Origin: Epiperipatus broadwayi
Lineage: Eukaryota > Onychophora > Udeonychophora > Euonychophora > Peripatidae
Direction of reading: 5' to 3'
Length of the DNA: 64,000 nt
Assembly (NCBI GenBank): GCA_028023455.1
Contig: JAQFVV010012508.1
Coordinates: 1,855,877-1,919,876 of the forward strand
Of the stretch, positions 10,696 to 21,829 are shown piece by piece. A model generated the notes under the pieces. That model searched no databases, was not told the origin of the DNA, and saw only the letters and a program-made list of their open reading frames with translations. The position numbers and the translations under genes are program-made. The first letter of the stretch is position 1. Every line of letters begins with the position of its first letter.

Positions 10696-11684
10696 GTATA
10701 ACTGCAGATCACTTTCAAATGAAGGAAAATTGCAAGAATTAGAAGAACTCTCTTATATTAAATGGGATATTATTGGACTTTGTGAAGCTAGAAGAAAAGG
10801 TGAAGTGACAACTTAAAAAATGGACATGTACTCTATTATAAAGGCACAAACATTGGAGGTACAAGTGGAGTAGGATTCATTATAAATAAAAAGTGGAAAG
10901 AACAACATTGTGGAGATTGATGATGTATCGGACAGAGTGGCAAGAATTAGTTATATAATTTAATAGCAGATACCAAATGCAGATAATTCAGGTTTATGCC
11001 CCAACAAGTTCTCATAGTGATGAAGTAATAGAAGATTTTTATATGGATGTACAAAAGGCTTTTGATCAGAGTAAACAACATTTTAAAATTGTTATGGGAG
11101 ACTTTAATGCTAGAATTGGTAGACAAATAAAAGATGAAATTGCTCTAGGTAATTTTGGTTATGGTAATAGAAATGAGAGAGGACATAGACTTGTGGAGTT
11201 TGCAGAAAAAGAAAAACTTTATATTATGAATTCATTTTTTGAGAAAAATGTTAAAAGGAAATGGACATGGAAGCATCCAAATGAAGGTACAGCAGAATTG
11301 GATTATATTTTGACTAACAGAAAATACATATTTCAAGATTGTAATGTTCTTAATAAATTTAACATAGGAAGTCATCATTGTTTAGTAAGATGTAAGATAC
11401 ATGTTAATGGAAAACTAGAGAGACAAAAATTATTAAGAAATACAATATTTACAATTGATATTCCTAATCTTCAGAAACATTCTAATGAATTTAAATTAGA
11501 ACTTACAAATCAGTTTCAGGTATTAGTAGATTTTGAATACGATTCAGATTTGAATGAAATTAATATGAAAATAACTGACACACTTTTAAAAACTGCAACA
11601 AAGATAGCTGGTAGAAAAAAGCAGCAATTGACCAATAAAATTTCTACTGAGATGAGAATTTATTTAGGAAATTTAGGAATATGA
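10696..11684 (+). pseudogene. RTE LINE endonuclease (EEP/AP-endonuclease-like) domain, broken 5' end
   Basis: The N-terminal part (10696-10976) reads NCRSLSNEGKLQELEELSYI then WDIIGLCEARRKGE, with frameshifts after it. From 10977 an open frame of 235 codons carries QVYAPTS, the GDFNARIG catalytic motif and the C-terminal LDYILTN and SHHCLVRC motifs expected of this nuclease. In the living element it nicks target DNA to prime reverse transcription. The open frame ends at 11684 and overlaps the next frame by one base pair step, so a frameshift separates endonuclease and RT. Confidence 0.85.
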
Positions 11685-12535
11685 AGATATATAAAAATGA
11701 TGCATTGAAAAGGATCAAATATCTCAAATTTTCTAAAATGATGCAGAAAAGAGTTGAAAATGATATAAGAAATTATAATTGTGAATTAGCAAGGAAAGCT
11801 GTAGAAGAGAAGTCTCTAGAGTTAAAACAACATTTTGGTATTGGTAGGAAATTTATATCTGCAATAAGAAAAAAAGTTGGAATTATTACTAAAAACAGAG
11901 ATGACATCATGAAATGGGTAGAAGACTTTTATCAAGAATTACATAGTAATAAAGAACAAGTATCTCCTATATCTATTACATCTTCCGAATTGCCCAGAAT
12001 TTTAAATGAAGAAGTGAGACATGCAATTAAATGTATGAAGAAAGGAAAGGCTCCAGGTAATGATGGAATAATAATTGATATATTAAAAGAAACAGATGCC
12101 AAATGTCTAAATGATAAAGATGTACCAGATAATTGGAAGAATGCAGTATTAATATTAATATTTAAAAAAATGATATAGAAATTACAAACCTATTAGCCTT
12201 TTATCAGTTTTATACAAAATTTTTACCAAGATAATTACAACTTGTCTAAAGAGAACATTGGATTTCCGCCAACCAAGAGAACAAGCTGGATTTAAAAGTG
12301 GTTTTAGTATAGTAGATCATATCGAGGTATTGAGAGAAGTTATAGAAAGGACAAATGACTATGAGTTGCCATTAAACTTTGGATTTGTAGATTATGAAAA
12401 GGCATTTGATTCTATAAACATTTCTTCAGTGATTAAAGCATTGGATCATCAAGGTATAGATCCAGGATATTGTCATATTTTAAAGAATATTTATAAAAAT
12501 GCAAAAGCAATAATTAGATTACACAATGATACTGG
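11681..12535 (+). pseudogene. RTE LINE reverse transcriptase, N-terminal half
   Basis: The frame 11681-12178 contains KKGKAPGNDGI, the RT lead-in. It breaks at a run of A near 12168-12175. In the shifted frame it continues through NYKPISLL, REQAGFKSGFS and GFVDYEKAFDSI, the RT palm motif A with catalytic Asp. The protein is interrupted after the codons for RLHNDTG by the inserted Penelope-like element at 12536 and resumes at 13409. Confidence 0.85.
12523..12535 (+). repeat. Target-site duplication, left copy
   Basis: ACAATGATACTGG occurs here and again at 13409-13421, on either side of the inserted Penelope-like element. Confidence 0.85.
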
Positions 12536-12591
12536 TCAATTGTTAATACAGTTTCTTTAATATAAATAAATAAAATAATAACAAATAATAT

Positions 12592-12630
12592 TTCCAAGCG
12601 CTTTCAACTCTTACGAGTCCTTATCAAGGC
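12592..12630 (-). ncRNA. Hammerhead-like motif in Penelope-like element
   Basis: Minus strand: GCC, TTGATAA (core CTGATGA with two changes), hairpin ACTC-GTAA-GAGT, GAAA, self-complementary AGCGCT, T at the cleavage position, GGA. Stem I is down to two or three pairs. It is a decayed version of the hammerheads known in Penelope-like elements. Confidence 0.5.
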
Positions 12631-12800
12631 AGTGTAAAAATTTCTATTTTCTCCTAGGTGATGAATTTAACATTTCATTGTATTGGCCAGGAACAACTAA
12701 TCGGAAAACTGGTTAATTTCGAATTCATAGCACAAGATTAATTTTGTATAAGATATGATTTTTTTTTTAATCTTGCGTTTATTATCATGTGTTTCATGCA

Positions 12801-13311
12801 TTAATATTGTAAAATTCTTTGGACTACATATATGGCCTGTATTATTTTGGTGTGGTGAACACAAAAAGCTGAATAAACTGTATCATCTTCTTTTGCTTTA
12901 TTATATGTATATTTATGTTGTTGAAGGCGATATTTAATATTTGTTTTGGTTTCTCCAACATATATTGCACTACAATTTTTTGTGGGCATCTAATAGAGTA
13001 TACAACACTGCTTTTATCCTCTTATTTATTATTTCCTTAGAATTATTTATTAATCTATTAAGGTTAGGTGGAGTTCTCCATGCTAATTGAAAATCTTGAC
13101 TTAAAACTTTTATTATATTTTTATTAATATTAGGAATAAAAGCTAATGACATCCATGGTTTATTATTCATAGTTATATGGTCACTATTATGACATTGTTT
13201 ATAATGCTTCAATACAATAGATAATAGCATTTGTTTATTATAGCCCACTTGTATTAAATCTTGCATATAACATTTTATTTTATCTTTCAAAAACATTTCA
13301 TTTGAACACAA
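12801..13311 (-). pseudogene. Penelope-like element C-terminal domain with GIY-YIG endonuclease
   Basis: Frame 13311-12970 (113 codons) matches the region after the RT in Penelope-like proteins (for example FIPNINKNI, WRTPPNL). It overlaps frame 12989-12801, which holds CSAIYVGETKTNIKYRLQQH, the GIY-YIG signature with the downstream R..H. A frameshift lies near 12980. The reverse transcriptase part is missing. Confidence 0.8.
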
Positions 13312-13408
13312 TTGCTGATTACTTATTTATATTAAAAAAAACTCTGTATTAACAATTGACATGAATTGTTATTTTATATTATATTATTTACAGAAGTATT
13401 ATTTATTT

Positions 13409-13421
13409 ACAATGATACTGG
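13409..13421 (+). repeat. Target-site duplication, right copy
   Basis: ACAATGATACTGG, identical to 12523-12535. Confidence 0.85.
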
Positions 13422-14285
13422 GAAAGACAACATTGAGAAGGGTGTAAGATAGAATGACTCCATATCTCCAAAACTTTTTACAGCAGTGCTGCAAGAAGTA
13501 TTTTGTGGATTAAAATGGGAAGCTAAAGGAGTGAAAGCAAATGGAGATTATTTAAGTCATTTAGATTTTGCAGCTGATGTAGTTGTTTTTGCAAATAATG
13601 CTTTAGAGCTGCAGGAAATATTGCAGGAGTTATCAGATGAAAGTAGGACTAAAGATAAATGTTAAAACTATGAAAATAAAGATTGATTATGATGAATCAG
13701 AAGAAGTTAAAAGCTACAAATACCTTGATCAGATTATTAATATAGATGGAAACATAATGGAGAAAATTAATCATAGAATTAAACTTGCTTGGAGGGTTTT
13801 TGGTAGAAATAACTTGATACTAAAAGGAAATATGCCTGTGTTTGAAAAGGAAGATTTTTAATGTGTTTTACCAGTTCTTACTTATGGATCTGGGAGTTGG
13901 ACACTTAATAGAAGAGTATTACAAAGATTTCAGACCACTCAAAGAAATATGGAGAGATGCATGTTGGCAGTAACAAGAAGAGATCGAAAACACAATATAT
14001 GGGTAAGAGAACAAACAGGTGTTACTGACCTCATTGAAAAAAAATAAAAAACAGAAGTGGAGTTGGACTGGACATATTGCTAGAAGAGATAATAATAGAT
14101 GGACAATTAAAATCTTAAACCGGTTTCCAGGAGATTGTGAAAGACCCAGAAAGAGACCACAGGTGAGATGGATAGATGAAATAAGAAAATGTGCAGGGGT
14201 GATGTGGAGAAGAGAAGCTAAAGATCGGAGATGGATTGAAATTGGAGAGACCTTCATCCTGATGATGATGATAGTGGGTATGACA
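13409..14285 (+). pseudogene. RTE LINE reverse transcriptase C-terminal half and tail domain
   Basis: Reading resumes with NDTGKDNIEKGVR, an in-frame stop, then ISPKLFTAVLQEVFCGLKW. The catalytic motif C reads LDFAADVVVF where the other copy has FADD, so a catalytic aspartate is lost. A frameshift near 13660 leads to the post-RT region (YKYLDQIINIDG, LAWRVFGRNN). It ends with TGHIARRDNNRWTIKIL and RPRKRPQVRWIDEI. Confidence 0.85.
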
Positions 14286-14289
14286 CATT

Positions 14290-15685
14290 AAATGTTTTGT
14301 CTGGAATGTAGCTTTCTGTAAAACAAATTTGAAATTATTTTTAAACAAAAAGGGGGGGGGATACTTGAAGCATTTGAGATATGAATTAATGACAAATGGA
14401 AACATTAGTAGATAAATTGGGATATAGATGAAAGAAAAACATAATCTTAGAAAGAGACTAAATTTGTATATGTGAAGAAAAAAAAGGTACGATTATTTAA
14501 GGATAATTTTTTAGGAATTATTGTTAGAGTGACTAAAAAAAATAATTACATTTTTAATTAATAACATTTTTTTTTTGAAAATGTAAAGCAATAGAAAAAT
14601 TTGCAAAAAAAAAAAATAATTTAAAAGTGTTCTTGAAGTTGTATTTTATAATTATGCAAACTTAGGAAAAGTAAATTTCAAATGTGTATTTATATATAAA
14701 TAAGAAATCTGTAAATGTATATAAATACTAATGTATATAGACAAATAGTTCTTTTTACCAATCATTCAAAAATACTATTAGCAGTTTCATTTTATTTCAA
14801 AATAATTTCTTTATCTCATTAATCCTGCAGAAATTGTAATCCAAAAAAAATTGTACCGGAAGTCGTGTGCATCCGAGATATATATTGAAATGCGGAAAAA
14901 AAATTAATCAAAAACTCTGCAAATTTGCTTTTATTATATTTATAGAATAAAACACATGATTTTTTTTTTAACTGCATTCTATACATTATTAAACAAAGAA
15001 ATAAAAAAAATTGCAATGGCGGTCACGTATATCCATTATATATATATATTTACCAGATATGTTGAAATATGGGGGGGGGGGGTGCAGCAAATTTACATTT
15101 ACTACAATCTAGGAATTATTTTCACAATTAAACCAATATTAACTTCGGAAGTCGTGTTTCTCATATACAATTTATCGAATATCACACATCCTGAAAAAAC
15201 ATATGCTATACCAAACTGATGGCTTAAATGTTATAGTTTAATATTAGTCAATACAAATGTGCAACTACGCATGTCTCTAAATGGATGCATCTGATATATA
15301 TATATCTAACATTATAAAAAAAGGTTGCATCACTCAGATCAATTGTGACCTTCAAAGGATTAAAGATTCTTGGAATGTGACAACGCAAAAACAGAAAATT
15401 GATCTGTGTGATAAAAAAAAAAAAATTAGCCACGTGATTTCAAAGATATTACAATGCTTAATGATGAACAAATTTGTTTAGAAGGATTTAAAAATGAAAT
15501 ATATAATTTAATATTTAAAATTAATAATAAAACATGTCAGTAATGTAAATAACAAACAAAATAAAAATTCAAAGTATAATATAGTGACAATAGAAGAAAT
15601 CAAATATGATACAAAGATAATATTTACCAAAGTTGACAAAGAAAGAAAATTTTCTTAAATAAAAATGATTAATAAAAGGAATTAA
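14290..15685. other. AT-rich DNA with homopolymer runs
   Basis: Contains a run of ten G near 14351 and of about thirteen G near 15070, plus many A tracts. ORFs are short and look random. No repeat family was recognised. Confidence 0.4.
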
Positions 15686-15757
15686 AGGGAATTTGAACAG
15701 ACATTCAAGTTCTCTCCACTCATCAAATATAACATACATATGACCACATACTTGTGA

Positions 15758-15793
15758 AAATATATTTCGTGCAAACCAGCACTCATCAGTTGG
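15758..15793 (-). ncRNA. Hammerhead motif, family B (stem I 3' side lost)
   Basis: Minus strand ACCAA, CTGATGA, stem II GTGC-TGGTTT-GCAC and GAAA are intact. The stem III palindrome is changed to tatattt, and the 3' strand of stem I is missing. Confidence 0.5.
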
Positions 15794-16228
15794 TCCGGAT
15801 CATCACCTCTCACATATATATAATAAATACTCGGTTTATATTAAGATAGCAAATCTACAAACTTTAATGGACAGGATTCCATGTCATTGAAAGTCTGATG
15901 TTCAAACTTTAATGGACAGTCTTCAATTCTTTACTTTCCAACTCTTCAGCCATCCATATTGAAAATTTGATGATGGAATGCTCAAAGTCTTTGATGTCAT
16001 ATCCATGTTGACTTTAAACCACTCTGACCCCTTATATGTAGGACCTTAATATCTCCATTTAAATACATAGAAGGCATTGACAAGGGCTTTGAGCATTTCC
16101 ATCATCAGATTTTTAATGATTGGCTGGAGAGTGGAGAAGATTGAAGCCTGTTCATTAAAGTTTGTAGATTTGGTATTCTTAATATAAAGTGAACATTGAT
16201 TATACATGTGTAGGAGATGATGATCCAG

Positions 16229-16272
16229 ACCAATTGATGAGTGCTGGTTCAGCACGAAATACGTATATTGAA
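16229..16272 (+). ncRNA. Hammerhead motif, family B (C3 mutated)
   Basis: ACCAA, TTGATGA (C3 changed to T), perfect stem II GTGCT-GGTTC-AGCAC closed by G-C, GAAA, stem III ATACGTAT, A, TTGA. This copy preserves the best stem II of the family. Confidence 0.6.
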
Positions 16273-16436
16273 GATCATTTATCTTTTTCACATGTATGTG
16301 GATATCAGTAATGAAGCGTGACTTTTTTAGGCATGGAAGCACACTACAAAATCTTTTTTTCATGTTTTTATTTTACTTGCCGCAACAATTTTTACATAAT
16401 AACTAATATTGAAATAATATATTTCCTTCATTATTA

Positions 16437-16960
16437 TCAATAAAGCAAGTCATATATCACATGACATTGTTTATATAAGCTTGTATTTACAAAAATGAAA
16501 TACAGAGAGCTTACCAATAGCTCAAACAAGCTCTTAATTGATAAGTGTGGTAAGAGAAAATATCTAAAATCTCTATCCAAAATACTCTTATCCCCAGACC
16601 AATTGGTTTCAAGCTTATGGCTCACCTCAGTGAAGAGCTAGAATATTCAGACACTAGATCTAAAATATCAACTCAAAACCCAGCACTTATTTTATAAGTA
16701 ATATTTAAGTAGAAACTCAGAAGTTTTCAGACATGAAAATGTCTTTTACTCCAGCTATCTATCTTAAATAGCTATATGGGACTGAACTAAATTCAGATGT
16801 ACCATATTTTAATAGCCTCAGAATAGCCAAAGTCATAAAGGTAAAATTATAATTATCAATAAAGCAAGTCATATGTAACATGGCATTGCTTTATAAGCGT
16901 GCACTTATCAATTAAGAGCTTTTTTGAGCTATTGGTATGCTAGCTCTCTGTATTTCCTTC
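16437..16960. repeat. Family C foldback repeat
   Basis: Inverted segments agagagcttaccaatagctc (16503) and gagctattggtatgctagct (about 16930) bound the unit. The phrase aataaagcaagtcatat occurs as a direct repeat at about 16439 and 16859. A related fragment lies at 31740-31860. The left arm carries a minus-strand hammerhead. Confidence 0.65.
16591..16636 (-). ncRNA. Hammerhead motif, family C
   Basis: Minus strand: TCTTCA, CTGAGGT (A9 changed to T), AGC-CATA-AGCT region, GAAA, ten-base palindrome ACCAATTGGT as stem III, C (GTC site), TGGGGA pairing with TCTTCA over 6 bp with two G-U. The same TGGGGA 3' strand is used by family A. Confidence 0.55.
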
Positions 16961-17769
16961 ATTTATATACGTTTCACCTATTTACCCCTACACCTACCCA
17001 TCTAAAGATGCTGACAAGGTTGTATATGTGATGCCGCACACATATATGCGAATATAATGTCTAATATAATTGGTATAGATATATTGCAGCAGATATTTAT
17101 TCCAAAGTCACATATATTTTAATTGATCGTTTATTTAAATTTAATTAAGTCAATTTATATTTTATACCCTTATAATCACATGTATATCACCAACACACAT
17201 ATATAGGGTTATGTTGTTCGATCATTTCATAAAATTTATAAGTTTAACTTAAAATAAGTTGTAAACAAGAAACACCCACACGCACTTGTTTTAATATAGG
17301 GTGAGAAAGAAGTCCAAATTTTGGTTTTGACAATAATATTTTCTTAAAATTACAATTTCTTGTAAACAAGATTTAGCCAATTGGAAGTCTTGGTAAATCT
17401 GGGGGTGGGAGGGGTGTGTGTAAATGATCAAACTTAGCCCAAAACATCCTGTTCAAAGAATAAAACAAAGAATTGAAGTTATTTTAATAATTAAATATAT
17501 CAAGTTCGAAGGTGCTAATGGATTTATTGGCGGAATATAATTTTTTTTTATTAAAATTATGAGTTGATCTCAGCCCAATATAAATAGGCTGTATTTATAT
17601 TATAAAAAATACACTGTATAATTTAATGTTTTTATTTTACTTGCCACAATAATTTTCATATATTTTTCATGCAGTTTGAAATTTCATATAAAACAAATTA
17701 ATGCAAGTAAAGGAATATAATCACGTCAAAGAAAATCTCTTCTATTTCATTGGTTAATTAATCCAGTAT
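16961..17769. other. No feature recognised
   Basis: AT-rich sequence with a short GC-richer patch near 17390-17420 (gggggtgggaggggtgtgtg). No ORF or shared repeat. Confidence 0.4.
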
Positions 17770-18652
17770 ATTATCTTATAATTAAAATTTGAAATTATTA
17801 ATTTTTATATTTTAATTCAATCCTCCGTTCTTTCATAGCAAAATGATCTATTGCTTTTATCATAATAATCGTTTTTATATTTAATATGATGAAGCAATTC
17901 CTTCTCAATTGTTAATCAGGGCTAAATTTGATAGCCTTGATTGTGAACATCTATTTCTTTAAAAAGTTTTGATTCTTTTTAAACAGGAAAAGAGTCCTTC
18001 TACTGTTGCTGTTGTAAAAGGGAATGTTAGCATCAGTTTGTTTAATTTAAAATACTCTCGAAAGTTTTTCAGCAGTTTCAATCAAAAACTGCACGATTTC
18101 TTGAGTGCTTTTCTTGCTTTTGAAGTTATCATCCTTGAACACTACTTTTAATTCAGTTTTTAATACTGATACATCAAAAAAGCCTGGATAGGAACTTTGT
18201 AAATTGGTTAGTAGATTCTTTGGGAATTTTTTTTGCGAATTCTGCGTATTCCGATTGTTGACAATTTTAGAAATTCAAAATTTGGTAAAGAACTGAATCT
18301 GTTGTCGAATTCGGAAATTATTTGTTTAATAGTGGCATTTAATAAAATCATAAAATATTCTTTATTTGATACACTTCAATCAGTTCGTTTAATTTTAAAA
18401 TTTCCAAAATTTTCCTTTTTCATTATTCCAGAAAATATAATTTGCAGTTGTTTCTATACTACTTTTAAAATTATTTATTGCTCTTAGACAAAACTGCACA
18501 TCAGATGCTTTAGTTTGAAGAACTTTAAATAAAATATGTGTTAAAACAGGCAAAACTCTCTATACGTATTGCCACTCAGTGCCAACCAGAGAATCAATGG
18601 ATGCCAGAAGGCTTGTGCATAAAATCCCTATCTAAAGCATACTCATCCAATT

Positions 18653-18694
18653 TCCCCAGACTAGTCTCTGGCTTGTGGTCTTTGTCAGTGAGGA
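18653..18694 (-). ncRNA. Hammerhead motif, family A (decayed)
   Basis: Minus-strand core reads CTGACAA (G8 changed) and GAGA replaces GAAA. Stem III ACTAGT, the C and stem I TCCTCA/TGGGGA remain. Confidence 0.45.
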
Positions 18695-18736
18695 GCCTTG
18701 GATCTGAGAGCACTGAACCTAGATCTTAGGATCTAA

Positions 18737-18778
18737 TCCTCACTGACGAAGGCCACAAGCCAGAAACTAGTCTGGGGA
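18737..18778 (+). ncRNA. Hammerhead ribozyme motif, family A
   Basis: TCCTCA, CTGACGA (position 7 is free to vary), GGC-CACAA-GCC, GAAA, ACTAGT, C, TGGGGA. All core residues and the 6-bp stem I are intact. Confidence 0.72.
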
Positions 18779-19296
18779 TATTGGGTGAGTAGGCACTAGA
18801 TGGGGATTTTATGCACAGGCCTTCTGGCATCCATTGATTGCTCTGGCTTGCACTGAGTGGCAATACTATATGGAGAGTTTTGCCTGTTTTAATATCATGT
18901 GATGTTTATTGGCTTTAAAATATCAGTATGTGGGGAAAATTCATTAAAAAAATAAAGCAGAACTATGAACTTTTTTATCATTTAAATTATATAATAAACC
19001 CTTAGATTGTAAAATAGCTTCATTATCCCAGCCACTTTCATTGTCAATTACGTGTTCAAAAAGTCATTAAATGTCTTTTGACTCAAATATTGTTTGAACA
19101 ACTTGTCCGTTATATTCCCATTGTGTTGGAGAGCTGCAGGAATTTTTTTCTGTACAATTTTATTAAAAATAGTTAATCTTTTGGAAGAATGACTGAAGAA
19201 ACTGACAAAACTCTGCAAATGTTTAAAAAAACTAGCATATTCTTTTATTTTTGATATAGATTGAGAAAGATTTAATTTATAGGCAAAACAATGAAT

Positions 19297-20175
19297 TTAA
19301 TGTGCGTAAAGAATTACTTCTTTAACTTTTATTTGTAAACCATTAAAATTCCCAGACAAGACAGCGGCACCGTCGTAACTTTCAGAAACTAGTTTATTAT
19401 AAACTTTTTCTTTTTTCAGAAACGGAATAATAAAATCAAATAAATCTCGAGCTGATCTACCAAGAAAAACATCAGCGAAAGAAAATCTTTCTACTACAAG
19501 GCCGTCTTTTTTAATGTATTGAAACATTATTGATAATTGTGATTTATTAGAGACATTGCGCTTCATCTAACAATAATATCCCAAATAATCTGAATTTTCG
19601 TATCCAGTACAGATTTCTTCTAATAAAATGAAAGCAATAGATGAAATCATATTTTATATATCGCTGGACAATCCAGAAAAAACAGTAGAATTATCTAATG
19701 ATTTTTCAAAAATGGGTTATAGGCTGGTAATAAATTAATGGTTTCCAAATAATTACCTCTATTTAGAGAATCTTGAGATTCATCATCATCTCTGAAAGGT
19801 AATTACTGACATTCCAGAAAACAAGTTACAACAATAAAGTATTTAAATATATCTCGATTTTTCCTTACCGTTTCAAAAATTTCTAATAGACACTGAATGA
19901 GTAGAATCAATTAAATTCTCAATACGAGTTTGATGAAACATTTTAATTGAAATCATGGCACTTAAATGTGAACTTGTCTCTTTTCCATGCCTTTTTCCTA
20001 AATTTTTCATATCGCAAAATCCAGTAATATTCCAAACAGATTTCTCATTTGCGAATAGAAAACATGGCCAATATAATTTATTAGTTTTATTGCAACATGT
20101 TAGCCAGGAAAAGTTTTCATAAAATTGAATAGAAAAATGTCTTGTACATTGTTTGATAACAATTTTAATTTTCAA
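19297..20175 (-). pseudogene. hAT transposase, zinc-finger and catalytic fragments
   Basis: Frame 20175-19873 holds RHFSIQFYENFSWLTCCNKT and YWPCFLFANE, the TTF-type zinc-finger region seen in ZMYM-like hAT proteins. Frame 19566-19297 holds SNKSQLSIMFQYI, VSESYDGAAVLSGNFNGLQ and KVKEVILYAH, matching the DUF4371 domain. The reading continues below 19297 (FAYKLNLSQSI, KHLQSFVSFFSHSSKR) in frame fragments. Multiple stops show it is dead. Confidence 0.75.
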
Positions 20176-20190
20176 GAGAGGACTTTATAA

Positions 20191-21360
20191 AAAAAAAAAT
20201 ACTTTGATATTATTCCTACTATGACGTATTACTCTGATGATGTTTTCGTCGGGTGAGATTTATTCAAAGTTTCCGTTTATGATGTCATGGCAACCAAGAA
20301 TCCTGGCACGACTAATCCATGTTAAATAAACTCTTTCCACTTTAGAAGATATTTAACAGTTCACTCCACCATAGTGCCCCCCCCCCACAATATAATAAAT
20401 CTCTTGCATTATTTGTAAGTAATAGTTTTATATTTAAAAATACATTTACTTTATATATTTGATTTTTTTAAAAAAAAAATATATAACATTAAACTTGCAG
20501 CAAACGTATCGATTATTTGTAATTTTTTATTTAAAAATACAGCGGTAAAAGTAGTCATATTTGTATTCTTTTTTGCTAAACTTTATATACATTTACAGTT
20601 AAAAGTTGTTATATGTGTTTTTTTTTTTCAGGATTAAAAAAATAATGGAAATCTAAAACTTTGTTACAATTCGCCATTTTAGGGTTCTTTTTCATATTTC
20701 TCCCTTTTTCTATAAAGAACATCTCTCTCCATCACTGGAAAGTACGTTTTTTTTTTTTTTTTTGGATTTGAAGTTTGCTATTACACGTAGAATATGATGA
20801 TGCAAAAAGCTATAGTATTCCAAGAGAGGGAAGGATGGCTTTAATGATGCATAGTGTTGTTCCAAAAAGACACAACTCACAAGTACTTGTTTTTTTTTTA
20901 GTATAGTAATATCTTTTTCCCTTTTTCCATAATGAATATATGTCTTTATTAGATTTGAATTTTTATATTATACATGCTATAACATATTACTCCCAGTGAC
21001 CTATTATTCTAAGTTTGCGATATGTTTAAAATAACTTCTTCACAGGATCTGCAGACAAATTTTATTAAGTTTGTCCGCACATTCCTAGAAGGCAATTATT
21101 TTAAACATATCGCAAAGTTAAAGTAACACGTAATAGCAGGAATAATACCTAAGTACCATAAAAAATTTAATTTTTAAATGTTTTCATGTTATAGTACAAT
21201 CATATAATTTGTTGTGTTTTAAATAATATATTAAAAAGTTTAATGACTTAAATTAGTCACATACAATTTGATATAAATATAAAATATATATATAAAAAAT
21301 CAAATTGAAATAAATTATTTAAATAAAATTTTTTGTAGTTTCTTATATATAAAAATTTTA
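20191..21360. repeat. Region with inverted repeat around 21010-21122
   Basis: aagtttgcgatatgtttaaa (21011) and its complement tttaaacatatcgcaaagtt (about 21100) face each other. Inside them ctgcagacaaa and tttgtccgca also pair. ttgctattacacgt near 20775 and acgtaatagcagg near 21128 may be outer arms of a larger foldback. A run of eleven C lies near 20378. No coding sequence. Confidence 0.5.
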
Positions 21361-21364
21361 ATAA

Positions 21365-21800
21365 TAAACATCACATGAAACCCCATGTGATGTTTATTGG
21401 CTTAAAACCAATCCTGCCTAATAGGATAGTGGTAGCTATAGTTATTAAAGAGCCAAAGACACCAAAATGTATAGGTACTGAACTGAGTTCAGATCTATAT
21501 GACTATATAAGCTAATGAGCTTGGATTGAAAATACTATAGTGTTTTCAATTTAAGATTCATAGTTTTGTAGATAAGTAGAGATAAAAGGAGGCTGCTAGA
21601 GGGTTGCATTAGATCCTAAAATCTAGGTGCAGAGCTCTCAGATCCAAGGCTCCTCACTGACGAAGGCCACAAGCCAGAAACTAGTCTGGGGATATTGGAC
21701 GAGTAGGCACTAGATGGGGATTTTATGCACAAGCCTTCTGGCACCCATTGATTACTCTGGCTGGTACTACTGTATGGAGAGTTTTGCCTGTTTTAAACAT
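21365..21800. repeat. Family A repeat, single-arm copy
   Basis: Starts in the inner segment (catgtgatgtttattggct, ataggatagtgg, tgagcttggattgaaaata) and ends tatggagagttttgcctg near 21792. Only the right arm with its hammerhead is present. Confidence 0.8.
21651..21692 (+). ncRNA. Hammerhead ribozyme motif, family A
   Basis: TCCTCA, CTGACGA, GGC-CACAA-GCC, GAAA, ACTAGT, C, TGGGGA. Identical in core and stems to the copy at 18737. Confidence 0.72.
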
Positions 21801-21829
21801 TTTTGTTTGTACCTTTCATTTATTATAAG

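Larger units (their letters stand above)
12536..13408 (-). mobile_element. 5'-truncated Penelope-like element inserted in the LINE
   Basis: This 873-bp insert is bounded by a 13-bp duplication of LINE sequence. On the minus strand it encodes the C-terminal part of a Penelope-like protein including a GIY-YIG-type segment. Its 3' end carries a hammerhead-like hairpin. 5' truncation and duplication of the target fit target-primed insertion. Confidence 0.8.
10560..14285 (+). mobile_element. RTE-type LINE, nearly full length but inactivated
   Basis: A 5' non-coding leader (about 10560-10695) precedes an AP-like endonuclease region, a reverse transcriptase and a C-terminal region with the RTE signatures LTYGS-W-L, RR..HGHIARR-type and RPRKRP..RW-DEIR. 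The sequence ends in a short ATGATGATG tract near 14260, typical of RTE 3' ends. Stops and frameshifts occur in every part, and a Penelope-like element splits the RT. A minus-strand copy at 22335-23650 has the same protein sequence over the RT. Confidence 0.85.
15690..16325. repeat. Family B foldback repeat, long form
   Basis: The left arm (minus orientation) starts near 15690 and the right arm (plus) ends near 16325. Each arm contains the actcatcagttggtcc phrase or its complement. The central part around 15850-16140 carries ggcttcaatct-type sequence shared with 28440-28510 and 48600-48970. Confidence 0.75.
18540..18895. repeat. Family A foldback repeat nested in the hAT relic
   Basis: Arms begin caggcaaaactctctatacg and end tatggagagttttgcctg. 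Both hammerhead arms are present, with the centre near 18720-18735. The insertion interrupts transposase sequence, so it is younger than the hAT copy. Confidence 0.85.
17770..20190 (-). mobile_element. hAT transposon relic (ZMYM1/DUF4371 type)
   Basis: Minus-strand fragments follow the order of this transposase class: a TTF-type zinc-finger region, the DUF4371/RNase H-like core, then a C-terminal segment ending IDHFAMKERRIEL near 17850. That end resembles the close of hAT dimerisation domains. The relic is split by a family A repeat at 18540-18895, and terminal repeats were not identified. Confidence 0.65.
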
